Below are positions 24,119-35,234 of a stretch of 64,000 bases of DNA, in pieces. The stretch is from Streptomyces sp. AM 4-1-1 (GTDB lineage: Bacteria; Actinomycetota; Actinomycetes; Streptomycetales; Streptomycetaceae), in assembly GCF_029167625.1 (NCBI RefSeq), contig NZ_CP119145.1, positions 4,960,001-5,024,000 on the forward strand, read 5' to 3'. The translations under genes were made by a program, and so were the position numbers. The first letter of the stretch is position 1. Every line of letters starts with the position of its first letter. Under the pieces are notes generated by a model. The model saw only the letters and a list, made by a program, of their open reading frames with translations, was not told the origin of the DNA and made no database searches.

Positions 24119-26482
24119 ATGTCCCACGTCGGCGTCCCGCGCGGGACGGCCCCCAGGCGTCGCACGCTCGCGCTTCTCACCACGGGGGTGCTCGCCCTTT
24201 CCGTACTGGCCGGCTGCACCGTGGGCAACGACACCACCGCGGCCATGGCCGCGCAGGACATCGCGCCCACGACCCGCGACGCGGTCGCCGACGGGTCCAC
24301 GGTCAACTGGGCCATCGCTTCGATGCCCACCACCCTCAACGCCTTCCAGGCCGACGCCGACGACGCCACCGCCCGCGTGACCGGAGCCCTGCTGCCGTCG
24401 CTCTTCCCGCTCGACGCCAAGGGGAGGCCGCAGCTCAACCCGGACTATCTGGAATCCGCGAAGATCGTCGGACGCGAGCCCAAACAGGTCGTTCTCTACA
24501 AACTCAACCAGCAGGCGGTCTGGAGCGACGGCCGGGAGATCGGGGCACCCGACTTCGTCGCCCAGTGGCGCGCGCTGAACGGCAGGGACTCCGCGTACTG
24601 GAGCGCCCACAACGCCGGATACGAGCGGATCGAGAAGATCGAGCGCGGGGCGAACGACCTACAGGTCCGGGTCACCTTCGCCAAGCCGTACGCGGACTGG
24701 CGCTCCCTCTTCTCGCCGCTCTACCCGAAGCAGGTGACCGGCACGCCGGACGCCTTCAACGACGGGGCGAGGGCGACGCTCAAGGCCACGGCGGGACCGT
24801 TCCAGCTGCGCAGTGTGAACAAGCGCGACGGGACCGTGAGCCTGGTCCGCAGCCCGCGCTGGTGGGGTGACCGGGCCAAGCTCCAGGGGCTGGTCTTCCG
24901 CGTGGTCGAACCGGACAAACGCGTCGACGCGCTGGCCGAGGGCACCGTCGACATCGCCGACGTCGACCCCGTCGCGGCGGACCGGGTCGCGCAGGCGGCC
25001 CGCGACGGCGCGGGCGGGCAGCCGCCCGCCCACGGACCCGGCGCCGACACCGGCCCGGCCGAGGCGCTGCGCTCCTGGGCGCTGGCACACGGCTCCGACG
25101 AGGAGCAGGCGGAGGAGGCGCGTGCCGCCCGGGAACGGACCAGGCTGGCCGTCGCCGCGTACGCCACGGAACAGAAGGGGCTGCGCCGGTACGTCGTCCG
25201 CACCTCGCTGGAACCCGCCTACACCCAGCTCGCCCTGAACGGTGAGTCCGGCCCGCTGTCGGACGACCGGGTGCGCCGGGCGGTGGCCCGCGCCCTGGAC
25301 CGCCAGGCGCTCGCCGACGCCGTGCTCAAACCGCTCGGCCTGCCCGCGCGGCCGCTCGGCAGCCACCTGGCGCTCGCCGGGCAGCCCGCGTACAAGGACA
25401 GCAGCGGCGCGCTCGGGCGGCAGGACACCAAGGAGGCGCTGGCCCTGCTGGCCGACGCGGGCTGGACCCGGGGCGGCGCCGCCAAGAAGTCCGGTGACAC
25501 CAAGGCGGGCAGCGAGGCGGACGAGAAGAAGGGCGCGCGGTCCGGCAAGGACGACGGGGACGACAAGGCGGACAAGGACGACCGGGCCGCCGTCTCCCCG
25601 GACGACGGCGTGTACATCGTCGGCGGGGACGACAAGCCCCCCGCCCGGCACGGCGCCGAGGCTCCCGCCCGTGTCCTGGCCCCCGCCACCACCGCCGCCC
25701 GGCACGGGGACGCGCTCCTGCGCCAGGCCGCGTTCCTCACGGGCGCCACCGGAACCGCGGGTACCACCGGCACCAGGGCCGAGGCGGCCGGCGCCGGTGA
25801 CGACGCCGCGGCCCAGGGCGTCCCGCAGGACAGGCACCCGAGGGGCGCGGCGGGGGCCTACGCCCCCGTGGGCACGGCCGCCCCGGTGGACGCCGCCGCG
25901 GCACCGGGAGCGCTCGGCAAGGACGGCAAGCCGTTGACCCTGCGCTTCGTGCTGCCGTCCGGGCCCGGTTCGCAGTCGCTGCGCACCGTCGGCGACCGGA
26001 TCGCGGCGATGCTCGAATCGATCGGCATCCGTACGGAGATCACCAAGGTCGCCGACGACAGCTACTTCAAGGACCACGTCGCGTCCGGCGACTACGACCT
26101 GGCGCTGTACTCCTGGCCCGCCAGCGCCTACCCCGCGACCGACGGCCGCCCGATCTACGCCAAGCCGCAGCCCGCGTCCGACGGCTCGCTCCTCGTCGAG
26201 CAGAACTACACCCGGGTCGGTACGGACCACATCGACCAGCTCTTCGACCAGGCCCTCTCCGAGCTGGACGAGAACGCCGCACGGGCGCTGATGGAGGAGG
26301 CGGACGCCCGGATCTGGGCCGCCGCAGGATCGATTCCGCTGTTTCAGCGCCCGCAGCTGGTGGCGGTGGACAGGAAGCTGGTGAACGCCGGAGCGTTCGG
26401 TTTCGCGGCGCCCCGCTACCAGGACATCGGGTTCCGGGGAGGACCGCGGGCCGGTGCCCCCGCGCACCCGTACAAGCGGTAG
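24119..26482 (+). CDS. peptide ABC transporter substrate-binding lipoprotein (orphan, SBP_bac_5)
   Basis: A 787-aa lipoprotein of the DppA/OppA class. The signal peptide ends in the lipobox VLAGC (Cys about residue 29). The ligand-binding fold starts at VNWAIASMPTTLNAFQADAD, contains YTQLALNGESGPLSDDRVRRAVARALDRQAL, and resumes with RFVLPSGPGSQSLRTVGDRI to the C-terminus. Between about residues 455 and 600 a low-complexity stretch rich in Ala, Lys, Asp and Gly interrupts it. This is much longer than the usual 520-600 aa for the family. No permease or ATPase adjoins it, so it probably feeds one of the three importers downstream or acts in sensing. The start at ATG 24119 has GGAGG 8 nt upstream. 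Confidence 0.88.
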   Translation: MSHVGVPRGTAPRRRTLALLTTGVLALSVLAGCTVGNDTTAAMAAQDIAPTTRDAVADGSTVNWAIASMPTTLNAFQADADDATARVTGALLPSLFPLDAKGRPQLNPDYLESAKIVGREPKQVVLYKLNQQAVWSDGREIGAPDFVAQWRALNGRDSAYWSAHNAGYERIEKIERGANDLQVRVTFAKPYADWRSLFSPLYPKQVTGTPDAFNDGARATLKATAGPFQLRSVNKRDGTVSLVRSPRWWGDRAKLQGLVFRVVEPDKRVDALAEGTVDIADVDPVAADRVAQAARDGAGGQPPAHGPGADTGPAEALRSWALAHGSDEEQAEEARAARERTRLAVAAYATEQKGLRRYVVRTSLEPAYTQLALNGESGPLSDDRVRRAVARALDRQALADAVLKPLGLPARPLGSHLALAGQPAYKDSSGALGRQDTKEALALLADAGWTRGGAAKKSGDTKAGSEADEKKGARSGKDDGDDKADKDDRAAVSPDDGVYIVGGDDKPPARHGAEAPARVLAPATTAARHGDALLRQAAFLTGATGTAGTTGTRAEAAGAGDDAAAQGVPQDRHPRGAAGAYAPVGTAAPVDAAAAPGALGKDGKPLTLRFVLPSGPGSQSLRTVGDRIAAMLESIGIRTEITKVADDSYFKDHVASGDYDLALYSWPASAYPATDGRPIYAKPQPASDGSLLVEQNYTRVGTDHIDQLFDQALSELDENAARALMEEADARIWAAAGSIPLFQRPQLVAVDRKLVNAGAFGFAAPRYQDIGFRGGPRAGAPAHPYKR

Positions 26483-26536
26483 GAAAGACCAGGTCACGGC
26501 GGGTACGGAAGGTCGCCGAACCCCGTTCGCGCGTGC

Positions 26537-26580
26537 GGCCCGCCGAACCCGGGCGGGCAGCCGCCCGGGTTCGGCGGGCC
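26537..26580 (+). terminator. strong hairpin after the orphan binding-protein gene
   Basis: Two 20-nt arms pair without mismatch around a GCAG loop (26537-26556 with 26561-26580). The hairpin stands 54 nt after the stop and ends transcription before typA. The rest of 26483-26805 should hold the typA promoter, but no clear -35/-10 pair stands out. Confidence 0.85.
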
Positions 26581-26805
26581 GGATTTCCGGGCCCCCGCGA
26601 GCCTCGCTGAACAGGGGCTGAACAGCGCCGTAGGACCGGTGGGGCACCGGCTGAAGACCCGTCTCGCGCACCGGTCCGGGAAGCCCCGGACGCGTCGGGC
26701 CCGTACCATGGGACGAGCCGTGGCGTGTCCGCCCGGCGGGCGTACGAGGACCCGAGAGCGACTGAGACGCCTGATCCCACGAACCGAGAGAAGCGCAAGC
26801 CACCC

Positions 26806-28677
<1,872 letters not shown>

Positions 28678-28758
28678 CGCGCACGCACCACCCCCCCGGA
28701 CGCCGGCCGGCGCACCCGCCTGATACACAGGTCTGTGCTGGTGGGGCGTCAGATCCAG

Positions 28759-28795
28759 GGCTCGGGCCCCCGCGGAAACCGCGGGGGCCCGAGCC
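28759..28795 (+). terminator. typA terminator
   Basis: A 17-bp perfect stem (28759-28775 with 28779-28795) closed by AAA and followed by TTTCG, 81 nt after the typA stop. Confidence 0.9.
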
Positions 28796-29140
28796 TTTCG
28801 TCAAGCGGATTTCACGGCCCGAGCGTCCGGATATCGGGCGTCGCTCTCCGGAACGTGTGTTAACAGTCCGTTTCGGGGGTGTCTGTCTGGGATCACTTTG
28901 TCCGGATTTCGGGCATAGGGGGATGACTGATGTTGTCAAACCGAGACCCTTTAAGTGTGGTTTACAGCCCGGTCGTACTCAATAGTTGGCTCCATTGAGC
29001 TCGGGTCAATGGGTCACGGACTGTGGGGAGTACGGACTCACGAGCACACTCGGGGCACTGGAACGATCACCGTCAGGGGTGTCGGTGGATCACACAGTGC
29101 CCCTCTTGTAGTCAAAAGTGGACTCATGAGGAGGAAACCC
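28796..29140 (+). promoter_or_regulatory. promoter region of the first oligopeptide-importer operon
   Basis: This 345-nt gene-free leader is AT-richer than its surroundings. It holds TTGTCA at 28933-28938, TTTACA at 28961-28966, and an inverted repeat CTCAAT-N10-ATTGAG at 28978-28999. The ribosome-binding site GAGGAGG lies at 29128-29134. I cannot fix the transcription start; the inverted repeat is a candidate operator. Confidence 0.4.
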
Positions 29141-30772
29141 ATGCGCGGTGCCAAGAGCGCCAAGTGGGTCGCGGGAGCGGCAATCATCGCCCTGGCCGCG
29201 ACCGCCTGCGGCGGTAGCGACGACAAGAGCGACGGCGGAGCGAAGGGCGCTGTCGACCCTGACGGCATTTTCTCCGTCGAGGTCGGTGAGCCGCAGAACC
29301 CGCTGCAGCCGGCCAACACGATGGAGTCGAACGGCAGCATCGTCACCGACTCGATCTTCTCGCAGCTGGTCGACTACGACCCGGCCGGCAAGCTCGAAAT
29401 GATCAACGCCGAGTCCGTCGAGACCACGGACAGCAAGCTCTGGACGGTCAAGCTCAAGAAGGACTGGAAGTTCCACGACGGGACCCCGGTCACGGCCAAC
29501 TCCTACGTCAAGGCGTGGAACTGGGCCGCGAACATCAAGAACGACCAGACCAACGCGTCCTGGTTCGGTGACATCGTCGGCTACGCGGACGTCCACCCGG
29601 CGGACGCCAAGACCACTCCGAAGTCGGACGCCATGTCCGGCCTGAAGGTCGTCGACGACTACACCTTCACCATCGAGCTCAACGCCCCGCTGCCGTACTT
29701 CTCGTACAAGCTCGGCTACACGGTCTTCTCCCCGCTGCCCGAGTCCTTCTACAAGGACCCGAAGGCCGCCGGTCAGAAGCCGGTCGGCAACGGCGCGTAC
29801 AAGTTCGTCAGCTGGGACCACAAGAAGCAGATCAAGGTCGTCCGCAACGACGACTACAAGGGCTCCGACAAGGCGAAGAACGGCGGTGTGGTCTTCAAGA
29901 ACTACACCACCCTCGAAACCGCCTACGAGGACCTGAAGTCCGGCAACGTCGACGTGCTGCGCCAGATAGGCCCGAAGGACCTCCCGGTCTACCGGTCCGA
30001 CCTCGGCGACCGCGCCGTGGACAAGGCGTACTCCGCGATCCAGACCATCGCCGTGGCGTTCTACTCCCCCGAGTTCAAGAGCATCAACCCGAAGGTCATC
30101 CAGGGCCTGTCGATGGCGATCGACCGCGACACGATCACCAAGACGGTGCTCCAGGGCACCCGCGAGCCCGCCACCGGCTGGGTCGCCAAGGGCGTGCTCG
30201 GCTACCAGCCCAACGCCACCGGTGACGTCACCAAGTACGACCCGGCGAAGGCCAAGGCGCTCATCACGGAGGGCGGCGGCGTCCCGAAGAACGCCATCTC
30301 CATCCAGTTCAACGCCGACGGCGGCCACAAGGAATGGGTCGAGGCCGTCTGCAACAGCATCACCCAGGCGACCGGCGTCAAGTGCACCGGCGACTCGAAG
30401 CCGGACTTCCAGGCCGACACGAACGCCCGTGACGCCAAGCAGGTCAAGTCCCTGTACCGCTCCGGCTGGGTGCTCGACTACCCGGTGAACGCCAACTTCA
30501 TCAGTGACCTGTTCCGGACCGGCGCCGCCGGTAACCAGGGTGACTTCTCCAACAAGGCGCTCGACGCCGAGATCAAGGCGGCGGACTCCGCGGCCTCGCT
30601 CGACGAGTCGGTCAAGGCCTACCAGAAGATCGAGAAGGAGCTGGTGAACTACATGCCCTCCATCCCGCTCTGGTACTACAAGGTCAACGCCGGTTACTCG
30701 GAGAAGGTCCAGAACGTGGACTACGCGCAGGACGGCGACCCGATCCTGACCGAGGTCCAGGTCAAGAAGTAA
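29141..30772 (+). CDS. oligopeptide ABC transporter substrate-binding lipoprotein (operon 1)
   Basis: A 543-aa SBP_bac_5 lipoprotein that captures peptides outside the membrane for the four transporter proteins encoded downstream. The signal peptide is MRGAKSAKWVAGAAIIALAA with acylated Cys in TACGG. The mature protein starts DPDGIFSVEVGEPQNPLQPANT and has the family motif LKVVDDYTFTIELNAPLPYF and LSMAIDRDTITKTVLQG. The start at 29141 follows GAGGAGG by 6 nt, whereas ATG 29126 overlaps it. It is very similar in build to the operon-2 protein (41790). A large hairpin follows, before the first permease gene. Confidence 0.93.
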   Translation: MRGAKSAKWVAGAAIIALAATACGGSDDKSDGGAKGAVDPDGIFSVEVGEPQNPLQPANTMESNGSIVTDSIFSQLVDYDPAGKLEMINAESVETTDSKLWTVKLKKDWKFHDGTPVTANSYVKAWNWAANIKNDQTNASWFGDIVGYADVHPADAKTTPKSDAMSGLKVVDDYTFTIELNAPLPYFSYKLGYTVFSPLPESFYKDPKAAGQKPVGNGAYKFVSWDHKKQIKVVRNDDYKGSDKAKNGGVVFKNYTTLETAYEDLKSGNVDVLRQIGPKDLPVYRSDLGDRAVDKAYSAIQTIAVAFYSPEFKSINPKVIQGLSMAIDRDTITKTVLQGTREPATGWVAKGVLGYQPNATGDVTKYDPAKAKALITEGGGVPKNAISIQFNADGGHKEWVEAVCNSITQATGVKCTGDSKPDFQADTNARDAKQVKSLYRSGWVLDYPVNANFISDLFRTGAAGNQGDFSNKALDAEIKAADSAASLDESVKAYQKIEKELVNYMPSIPLWYYKVNAGYSEKVQNVDYAQDGDPILTEVQVKK

Positions 30773-30850
30773 CCACCGTCGTAGTCCGCGGGCCGGTGCG
30801 GGACCGACACTGACATCGGTCCCGGGGCCAGCCTGCTCGCCGTGGCCGGG

Positions 30851-30906
30851 GGGCCCTTCCCCGCCGACGACCGTCCCACCGGGACGCCGTCGGCGGGGGA
30901 GGGCCC
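30851..30906 (+). promoter_or_regulatory. intercistronic hairpin after the operon-1 binding-protein gene
   Basis: Arms 30851-30869 and 30888-30906 pair over 19 positions with one G-U pair, and the loop itself holds GTCCC-ACC-GGGAC. Placed between the binding-protein and permease genes of one operon, it is likely a partial terminator or RNA-stabilising structure that favours binding-protein output. Confidence 0.75.
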
Positions 30907-30940
30907 GTCGGCTGCCGCTTGCCTATTACATGGAGGCACC

Positions 30941-31873
30941 ATGGGGCGTTATGTCGCACGACGACTGCTCCAGATGATCCCGGTCTTCATCGGGACGACT
31001 CTGCTGATCTTCCTGATGGTCTACACACTGCCCGGTGATCCCGTGCGGGGACTCTTCGGGGACAAGGGCGCGGACCCCGCGACCCTCGCCGCGATGCGGC
31101 ACAAGCTCGGCCTGGACCAGCCGCTTCTGGTGCAGTACTGGGACTACATGAAGGGCATCGTGCTGCACGGTGACTTCGGTACCCAGATAGCCAGCGGCCG
31201 GCCGGTCACCGACGTGCTGAGCGACGCCTTCCCCGTCACGCTGCGACTGGCCGGAATGGCCTTCCTCATCGAGATCATCCTCGGCATCGGCCTGGGCATG
31301 ATCGCCGGTCTGCGCGCCGGGCGCCTCGCCGACAACGTCGTCCTGATCATCACACTGCTGATCATCTCGATCCCGGTCTTCGTGCTCGCCCACATCGTGA
31401 AGTCCGTCTTCGCCGACCAGCTCGGCTGGATCGCGCCGAACGTCTCGGCCGACGCCACCTGGGGGGAGTTGGTGACGCCTGCGATTGTGCTGGGCTCGCT
31501 CTCCCTGGCCTACGTGGCGAGACTGACGCGTACGACCATGGCGGAGAACCTGCGCGCGGACTACATGCGGACGGCCGTCGCCAAGGGGCTTCCCCGGCGC
31601 CGCATCGTCGGTGTGCACCTCATGCGCAACTCGCTGATCCCCGTGATCACCTTCCTCGGTACCGACCTGGGCGCCCTGATGGGCGGCGCGGTCGTCACCG
31701 AGGGTGTCTTCAACGTGAAGGGCGTCGGCGGCACCATCTTCGAGTCGATCACCCGGCGCGAAGGCACCACGCTGGTCGGACTCGTCACCATCCTGGTGCT
31801 CGTCTACCTCTTCATGAGCCTGCTCGTCGACCTGCTGTACGCGGTCCTGGACCCGAGGATCCGGTATGCCTGA
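30941..31873 (+). CDS. oligopeptide ABC transporter permease, DppB/OppB type (operon 1)
   Basis: A 310-aa integral membrane protein with six predicted helices forming half of the transport channel. It starts MGRYVARRLLQMIPVFIGTT and contains the EAA loop that contacts the ATPases (NLRADYMRTAVAKGLPRRR, about residues 205-225). It ends LLYAVLDPRIRYA. The ATG at 30941 has GGAGG upstream. Its stop overlaps the start of the next permease by 8 nt, indicating translational coupling. The N-terminal extension of the frame (30842-30940) covers the intercistronic hairpin and is not coding. Confidence 0.94.
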   Translation: MGRYVARRLLQMIPVFIGTTLLIFLMVYTLPGDPVRGLFGDKGADPATLAAMRHKLGLDQPLLVQYWDYMKGIVLHGDFGTQIASGRPVTDVLSDAFPVTLRLAGMAFLIEIILGIGLGMIAGLRAGRLADNVVLIITLLIISIPVFVLAHIVKSVFADQLGWIAPNVSADATWGELVTPAIVLGSLSLAYVARLTRTTMAENLRADYMRTAVAKGLPRRRIVGVHLMRNSLIPVITFLGTDLGALMGGAVVTEGVFNVKGVGGTIFESITRREGTTLVGLVTILVLVYLFMSLLVDLLYAVLDPRIRYA

Positions 31874-32810
31874 GCTGACCAAGACCGCCTCCGCGCCCGA
31901 CGACGCCAAGGCACCCATCGCGGAACCGGCGGGGATCAAGGCCGAGAAGGCGCGCAGCCTCTGGGGCGACGCCTGGGCCGACCTGCGCCGCAACCCGTAC
32001 TTCATCGTGTCGGCGATCCTCATCACCATCCTCGTGGTGATCTCGGTCTTCCCCGGCCTGTTCACCAGCGCCTCGCCCACCACCGGCGACCTGAGCCACC
32101 ACTTCCTGACCAAGCCCGAACTGGGCAAGGTCGGTTCGCCGGAATGGCTCGGTTACGACGGGCAGGGACGCAGCGTCTACGCCCGCGTCATCTACGGCAC
32201 CCGCGCCTCGATCATCGTCGGCATCTGCGTCACCCTGCTGGTGACCGTGTTCGGCGGCCTGGTCGGCATGATCGGCGGCTACTTCGGCGGCTGGGTCGAC
32301 GCCCTGCTGTCCGGCTTCACCAACATCTTCCTCGGCCTGCCGTTCCTGCTCGGCGCCATGGTCGTCCTCCAGGCGTTCACCGAGCGCACGGTCTGGGTCG
32401 TCGTGATGGCACTGGCCTTCCTCGGCTGGACGCAGATCGCGCGAGTCATGCGCGGCGCGGTGATCACCATCAAGCAGTCGGACTACGTCCAGGCCGCCAG
32501 AGCGCTGGGCGCGGGCACGAACCGCATCCTGTTCAAGCACATCCTGCCGAACGCCATGGCCCCGGTCATCGTCGTCGCGACCATCTCGCTCGGTGTCTAC
32601 ATCTCGGCCGAGGCGACCCTGTCGTACCTCGGGCTGGGCCTCGCCTCCCCGACCATCTCGTGGGGCATCGACATCTCCACCGGCTCGAACCAGATCCGAG
32701 TCGCACAGCACATCCTGCTGTACCCGTCGATCATGCTCAGCATCACCGTTCTGGCGTTCATCATGCTCGGCGAAGCCGTCCGCAACGCCCTCGACCCGAA
32801 GACGCGATAA
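31866..32810 (+). CDS. oligopeptide ABC transporter permease, DppC/OppC type (operon 1)
   Basis: A 314-aa membrane protein, the partner of the preceding permease. A cytoplasmic N-terminal segment (1-40) leads into WADLRRNPYFIVSAILITIL, and five more helices follow. The EAA loop is IKQSDYVQAARALGAGTNRI. The conserved end LGEAVRNALDPKTR is present. It overlaps the previous gene by 8 nt and is followed after 11 nt by the ATPase gene. Confidence 0.94.
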   Translation: MPELTKTASAPDDAKAPIAEPAGIKAEKARSLWGDAWADLRRNPYFIVSAILITILVVISVFPGLFTSASPTTGDLSHHFLTKPELGKVGSPEWLGYDGQGRSVYARVIYGTRASIIVGICVTLLVTVFGGLVGMIGGYFGGWVDALLSGFTNIFLGLPFLLGAMVVLQAFTERTVWVVVMALAFLGWTQIARVMRGAVITIKQSDYVQAARALGAGTNRILFKHILPNAMAPVIVVATISLGVYISAEATLSYLGLGLASPTISWGIDISTGSNQIRVAQHILLYPSIMLSITVLAFIMLGEAVRNALDPKTR

Positions 32811-32821
32811 GGAGGGCGTAC

Positions 32822-33880
32822 GTGACCACCATCGACAAGACCGCCGAAGTCCCGTCCGCACGTTCGGGTGACGACCACGTCGGCCCACTGCTCGAAGTCC
32901 GTGACCTCCATGTGGAGTTCCACACCCGCGACGGTGTGGCCAAGGCGGTCAACGGTGTCAACTACAGCGTGGGCGCCGGCGAGACGCTCGCCGTGCTCGG
33001 CGAGTCCGGCTCCGGCAAGTCCGTGACGGCCCAGGCCATCATGGGCATCCTCGACATGCCCCCCGGCAGGATTCCGCAGGGCGAGATCTTCTTCCGCGGC
33101 CAGGACATGCTGAAGATGAGCTACGAGGAGCGCCGGCAGATCCGCGGCCGGAAGATCGCGATGATCTTCCAGGACGCGCTCTCCTCGCTGAACCCCGTCC
33201 TCACCGTCGGCTACCAGCTCGGCGAGATGTACCGCGTCCACCAGGGCCTGTCCAAGAAGGACGCCAGGGAAAAGGCCATCGACCTGATGGACCAGGTCAA
33301 GATCCCGGCCGCCAGGGCCCGCATCGGGGACTACCCCCACCAGTTCTCCGGCGGTATGCGCCAGCGCATCATGATCGCCATGGCGCTGGCCCTGGAGCCG
33401 GACCTGATCATCGCGGACGAGCCGACCACCGCGCTCGACGTGACCGTCCAGGCCCAGGTGATGGACCTGCTCGCGGAACTCCAGCGCGAGTACAACATGG
33501 GCCTGATCCTGATCACCCACGACCTGGGTGTGGTGGCCGACGTCGCCGACAAGATCGCCGTGATGTACGCGGGCCGTATCGTCGAGACCGCGCCGGTCCA
33601 CGAGATCTACAAGCGCCCCGCGCACCCGTACACCAAGGGCCTGCTCGCCTCGATCCCGCGCCTGGACCAGAAGGGCCAGGAGCTGTTCGCGATCAAGGGA
33701 CTGCCGCCCAACCTGCTCCACGTGCCGCCGGGCTGCGCCTTCAACCCGCGCTGCACGATGGCGCAGGACATCTGCCGCACGGACATTCCGCCGCTGTACC
33801 CGGTGACGGAGCGGGACGGCAGCGAACTGGCCGGCCGTCACAGCGCCTGCCACTTCTGGAAGGAGACGCTCCATGGCTGA
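32822..33880 (+). CDS. oligopeptide ABC transporter ATPase, DppD/OppD type (operon 1)
   Basis: A 352-aa nucleotide-binding subunit. Walker A is GESGSGKS (residues 60-67), the signature is FSGGMRQR (about 175-182) and Walker B is [12 protein letters not shown]. The C-terminal oligo_HPY extension carries four cysteines in the pattern C-x5-C-x6-C...C (from GCAFNPRC to HSACHF), which in related DppD proteins may hold an iron-sulphur cluster. The GTG start at 32822 has AAGGAGG 6 nt upstream. It overlaps the next ATPase gene by 8 nt. Long stretches of its DNA are identical to the operon-2 counterpart. Confidence 0.94.
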   Translation: MTTIDKTAEVPSARSGDDHVGPLLEVRDLHVEFHTRDGVAKAVNGVNYSVGAGETLAVLGESGSGKSVTAQAIMGILDMPPGRIPQGEIFFRGQDMLKMSYEERRQIRGRKIAMIFQDALSSLNPVLTVGYQLGEMYRVHQGLSKKDAREKAIDLMDQVKIPAARARIGDYPHQFSGGMRQRIMIAMALALEPDLIIADEPTTALDVTVQAQVMDLLAELQREYNMGLILITHDLGVVADVADKIAVMYAGRIVETAPVHEIYKRPAHPYTKGLLASIPRLDQKGQELFAIKGLPPNLLHVPPGCAFNPRCTMAQDICRTDIPPLYPVTERDGSELAGRHSACHFWKETLHG

Positions 33881-35030
33881 CAGCCCGAAGAAGAAGGCGG
33901 CCGGGTCGGAGTCCGTGGACGCCACCCCCAACGTCACCGAGGTCGGCACGGTCAACGCCGCCACCGAGGACGAGGCGGTCGCCGCCATCGAGGCCCCGGT
34001 CTCGCACGGCGAGCCGATCCTCCAGGTGCGCAACCTGGTCAAGCACTTCCCGCTGACCCAGGGCATCCTCTTCAAGAAGCAGGTCGGCGCGGTCAAGGCG
34101 GTCGACGGGATCTCCTTCGACCTGTACCAGGGCGAGACCCTGGGCATCGTGGGCGAGTCCGGCTGCGGGAAGTCCACGGTCGCCAAGCTGCTGATGACCC
34201 TGGAGCGGGCCACCGCGGGCGAGGTCTTCTTCAAGGGCCAGGACATCACCAAGCTGTCCGGCCGCGCCCTGAAGGCCGTGCGCCGCAACATCCAGATGGT
34301 GTTCCAGGACCCGTACACCTCGCTCAACCCGAGGATGACGGTCGGCGACATCATCGGCGAGACCTTCCAGATCCACCCCGAGGTGGCCCCGAAGGGCGAC
34401 CGGCGCCGCAAGGTGCAGGAGCTGCTGGACGTCGTCGGGCTCAACCCGGAGTACATCAACCGCTACCCGCACCAGTTCTCCGGCGGTCAGCGCCAGCGCA
34501 TCGGCATCGCCCGCGGCCTCGCGCTCAACCCGGAGATCATCATCTGCGACGAGCCGGTCTCCGCGCTCGACGTGTCGGTGCAGGCGCAGGTCATCAACCT
34601 GATGGAGAAGCTCCAGGACGAGTTCAACCTCTCCTACCTCTTCATCGCGCACGACCTGTCGATCGTCCGGCACATCTCGGACCGGGTCGGGGTCATGTAC
34701 CTCGGCAAGATGGCCGAGATCGGCACGGACACGCAGATCTACGACCACCCGACGCACCCGTACACCCAGGCGCTGCTGTCGGCGGTCCCGGTGCCGGACC
34801 CGGACGCCCGGGAGGGCCGCGAGCGGATCATCCTCTCCGGTGACGTCCCCTCGCCCGCCAACCCGCCGTCGGGCTGCCGCTTCCGCACCCGCTGCTGGAA
34901 GGCCCAGGACAAGTGCGCGACGGAGGTGCCGCTGCTGGCGATCCCGGAGCGCTTCAAGGGTGAGGAGACCCAGGCGGCGCACGAGTCGGCCTGCCACTTC
35001 GCGGAGGAGAAGGCCGTACTGGTCGGCTGA
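33873..35030 (+). CDS. oligopeptide ABC transporter ATPase, DppF/OppF type (operon 1)
   Basis: A 385-aa nucleotide-binding subunit that pairs with the DppD-type ATPase. An acidic N-terminal tail of about 45 residues precedes ILQVRNLVKHFPLTQGILF. Walker A is GESGCGKS, the signature is FSGGQRQR and Walker B is [12 protein letters not shown]. The C-terminal extension has the four-cysteine pattern ([16 protein letters not shown] then ESACHF). It overlaps the previous gene by 8 nt and ends the operon; a terminator starts 49 nt downstream. Confidence 0.94.
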   Translation: MADSPKKKAAGSESVDATPNVTEVGTVNAATEDEAVAAIEAPVSHGEPILQVRNLVKHFPLTQGILFKKQVGAVKAVDGISFDLYQGETLGIVGESGCGKSTVAKLLMTLERATAGEVFFKGQDITKLSGRALKAVRRNIQMVFQDPYTSLNPRMTVGDIIGETFQIHPEVAPKGDRRRKVQELLDVVGLNPEYINRYPHQFSGGQRQRIGIARGLALNPEIIICDEPVSALDVSVQAQVINLMEKLQDEFNLSYLFIAHDLSIVRHISDRVGVMYLGKMAEIGTDTQIYDHPTHPYTQALLSAVPVPDPDAREGRERIILSGDVPSPANPPSGCRFRTRCWKAQDKCATEVPLLAIPERFKGEETQAAHESACHFAEEKAVLVG

Positions 35031-35079
35031 GTCCGGACCCGTACGGCTGAGTCCGTCACCCTGTCCGAGGACACACGAA

Positions 35080-35109
35080 GGCGCCCGGAACCGTTCGGTT
35101 CCGGGCGCC
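35080..35109 (+). terminator. terminator of operon 1
   Basis: GGCGCCCGGAACC pairs with GGTTCCGGGCGCC over 13 bp around a GTTC loop and is followed by CTTCC. It lies in the gap between two convergent operons. Confidence 0.88.
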
Positions 35110-35177
35110 CTTCCGTTCCCGGGTACCGGGCGCGCGGACGGCTCGGGTCAGAGGGGCGCGCGTGCCCGGTACCCGGG

Positions 35178-35219
35178 CCGGGGAGCCCCGCCCGGTCGGT
35201 ACCGGACGGGGCTCCCCGG
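35178..35219. terminator. bidirectional hairpin between convergent importer operons
   Basis: Arms 35178-35190 and 35207-35219 pair perfectly (13 bp). After one mismatch, CCGGT/ACCGG continue the stem around a 4-nt loop. It ends 16 nt from the stop codon of the minus-strand ATPase gene, so it probably terminates that operon and backs up the plus-strand terminator. Confidence 0.8.
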
Positions 35220-35234
35220 GGCCGGAGCGGGGTG

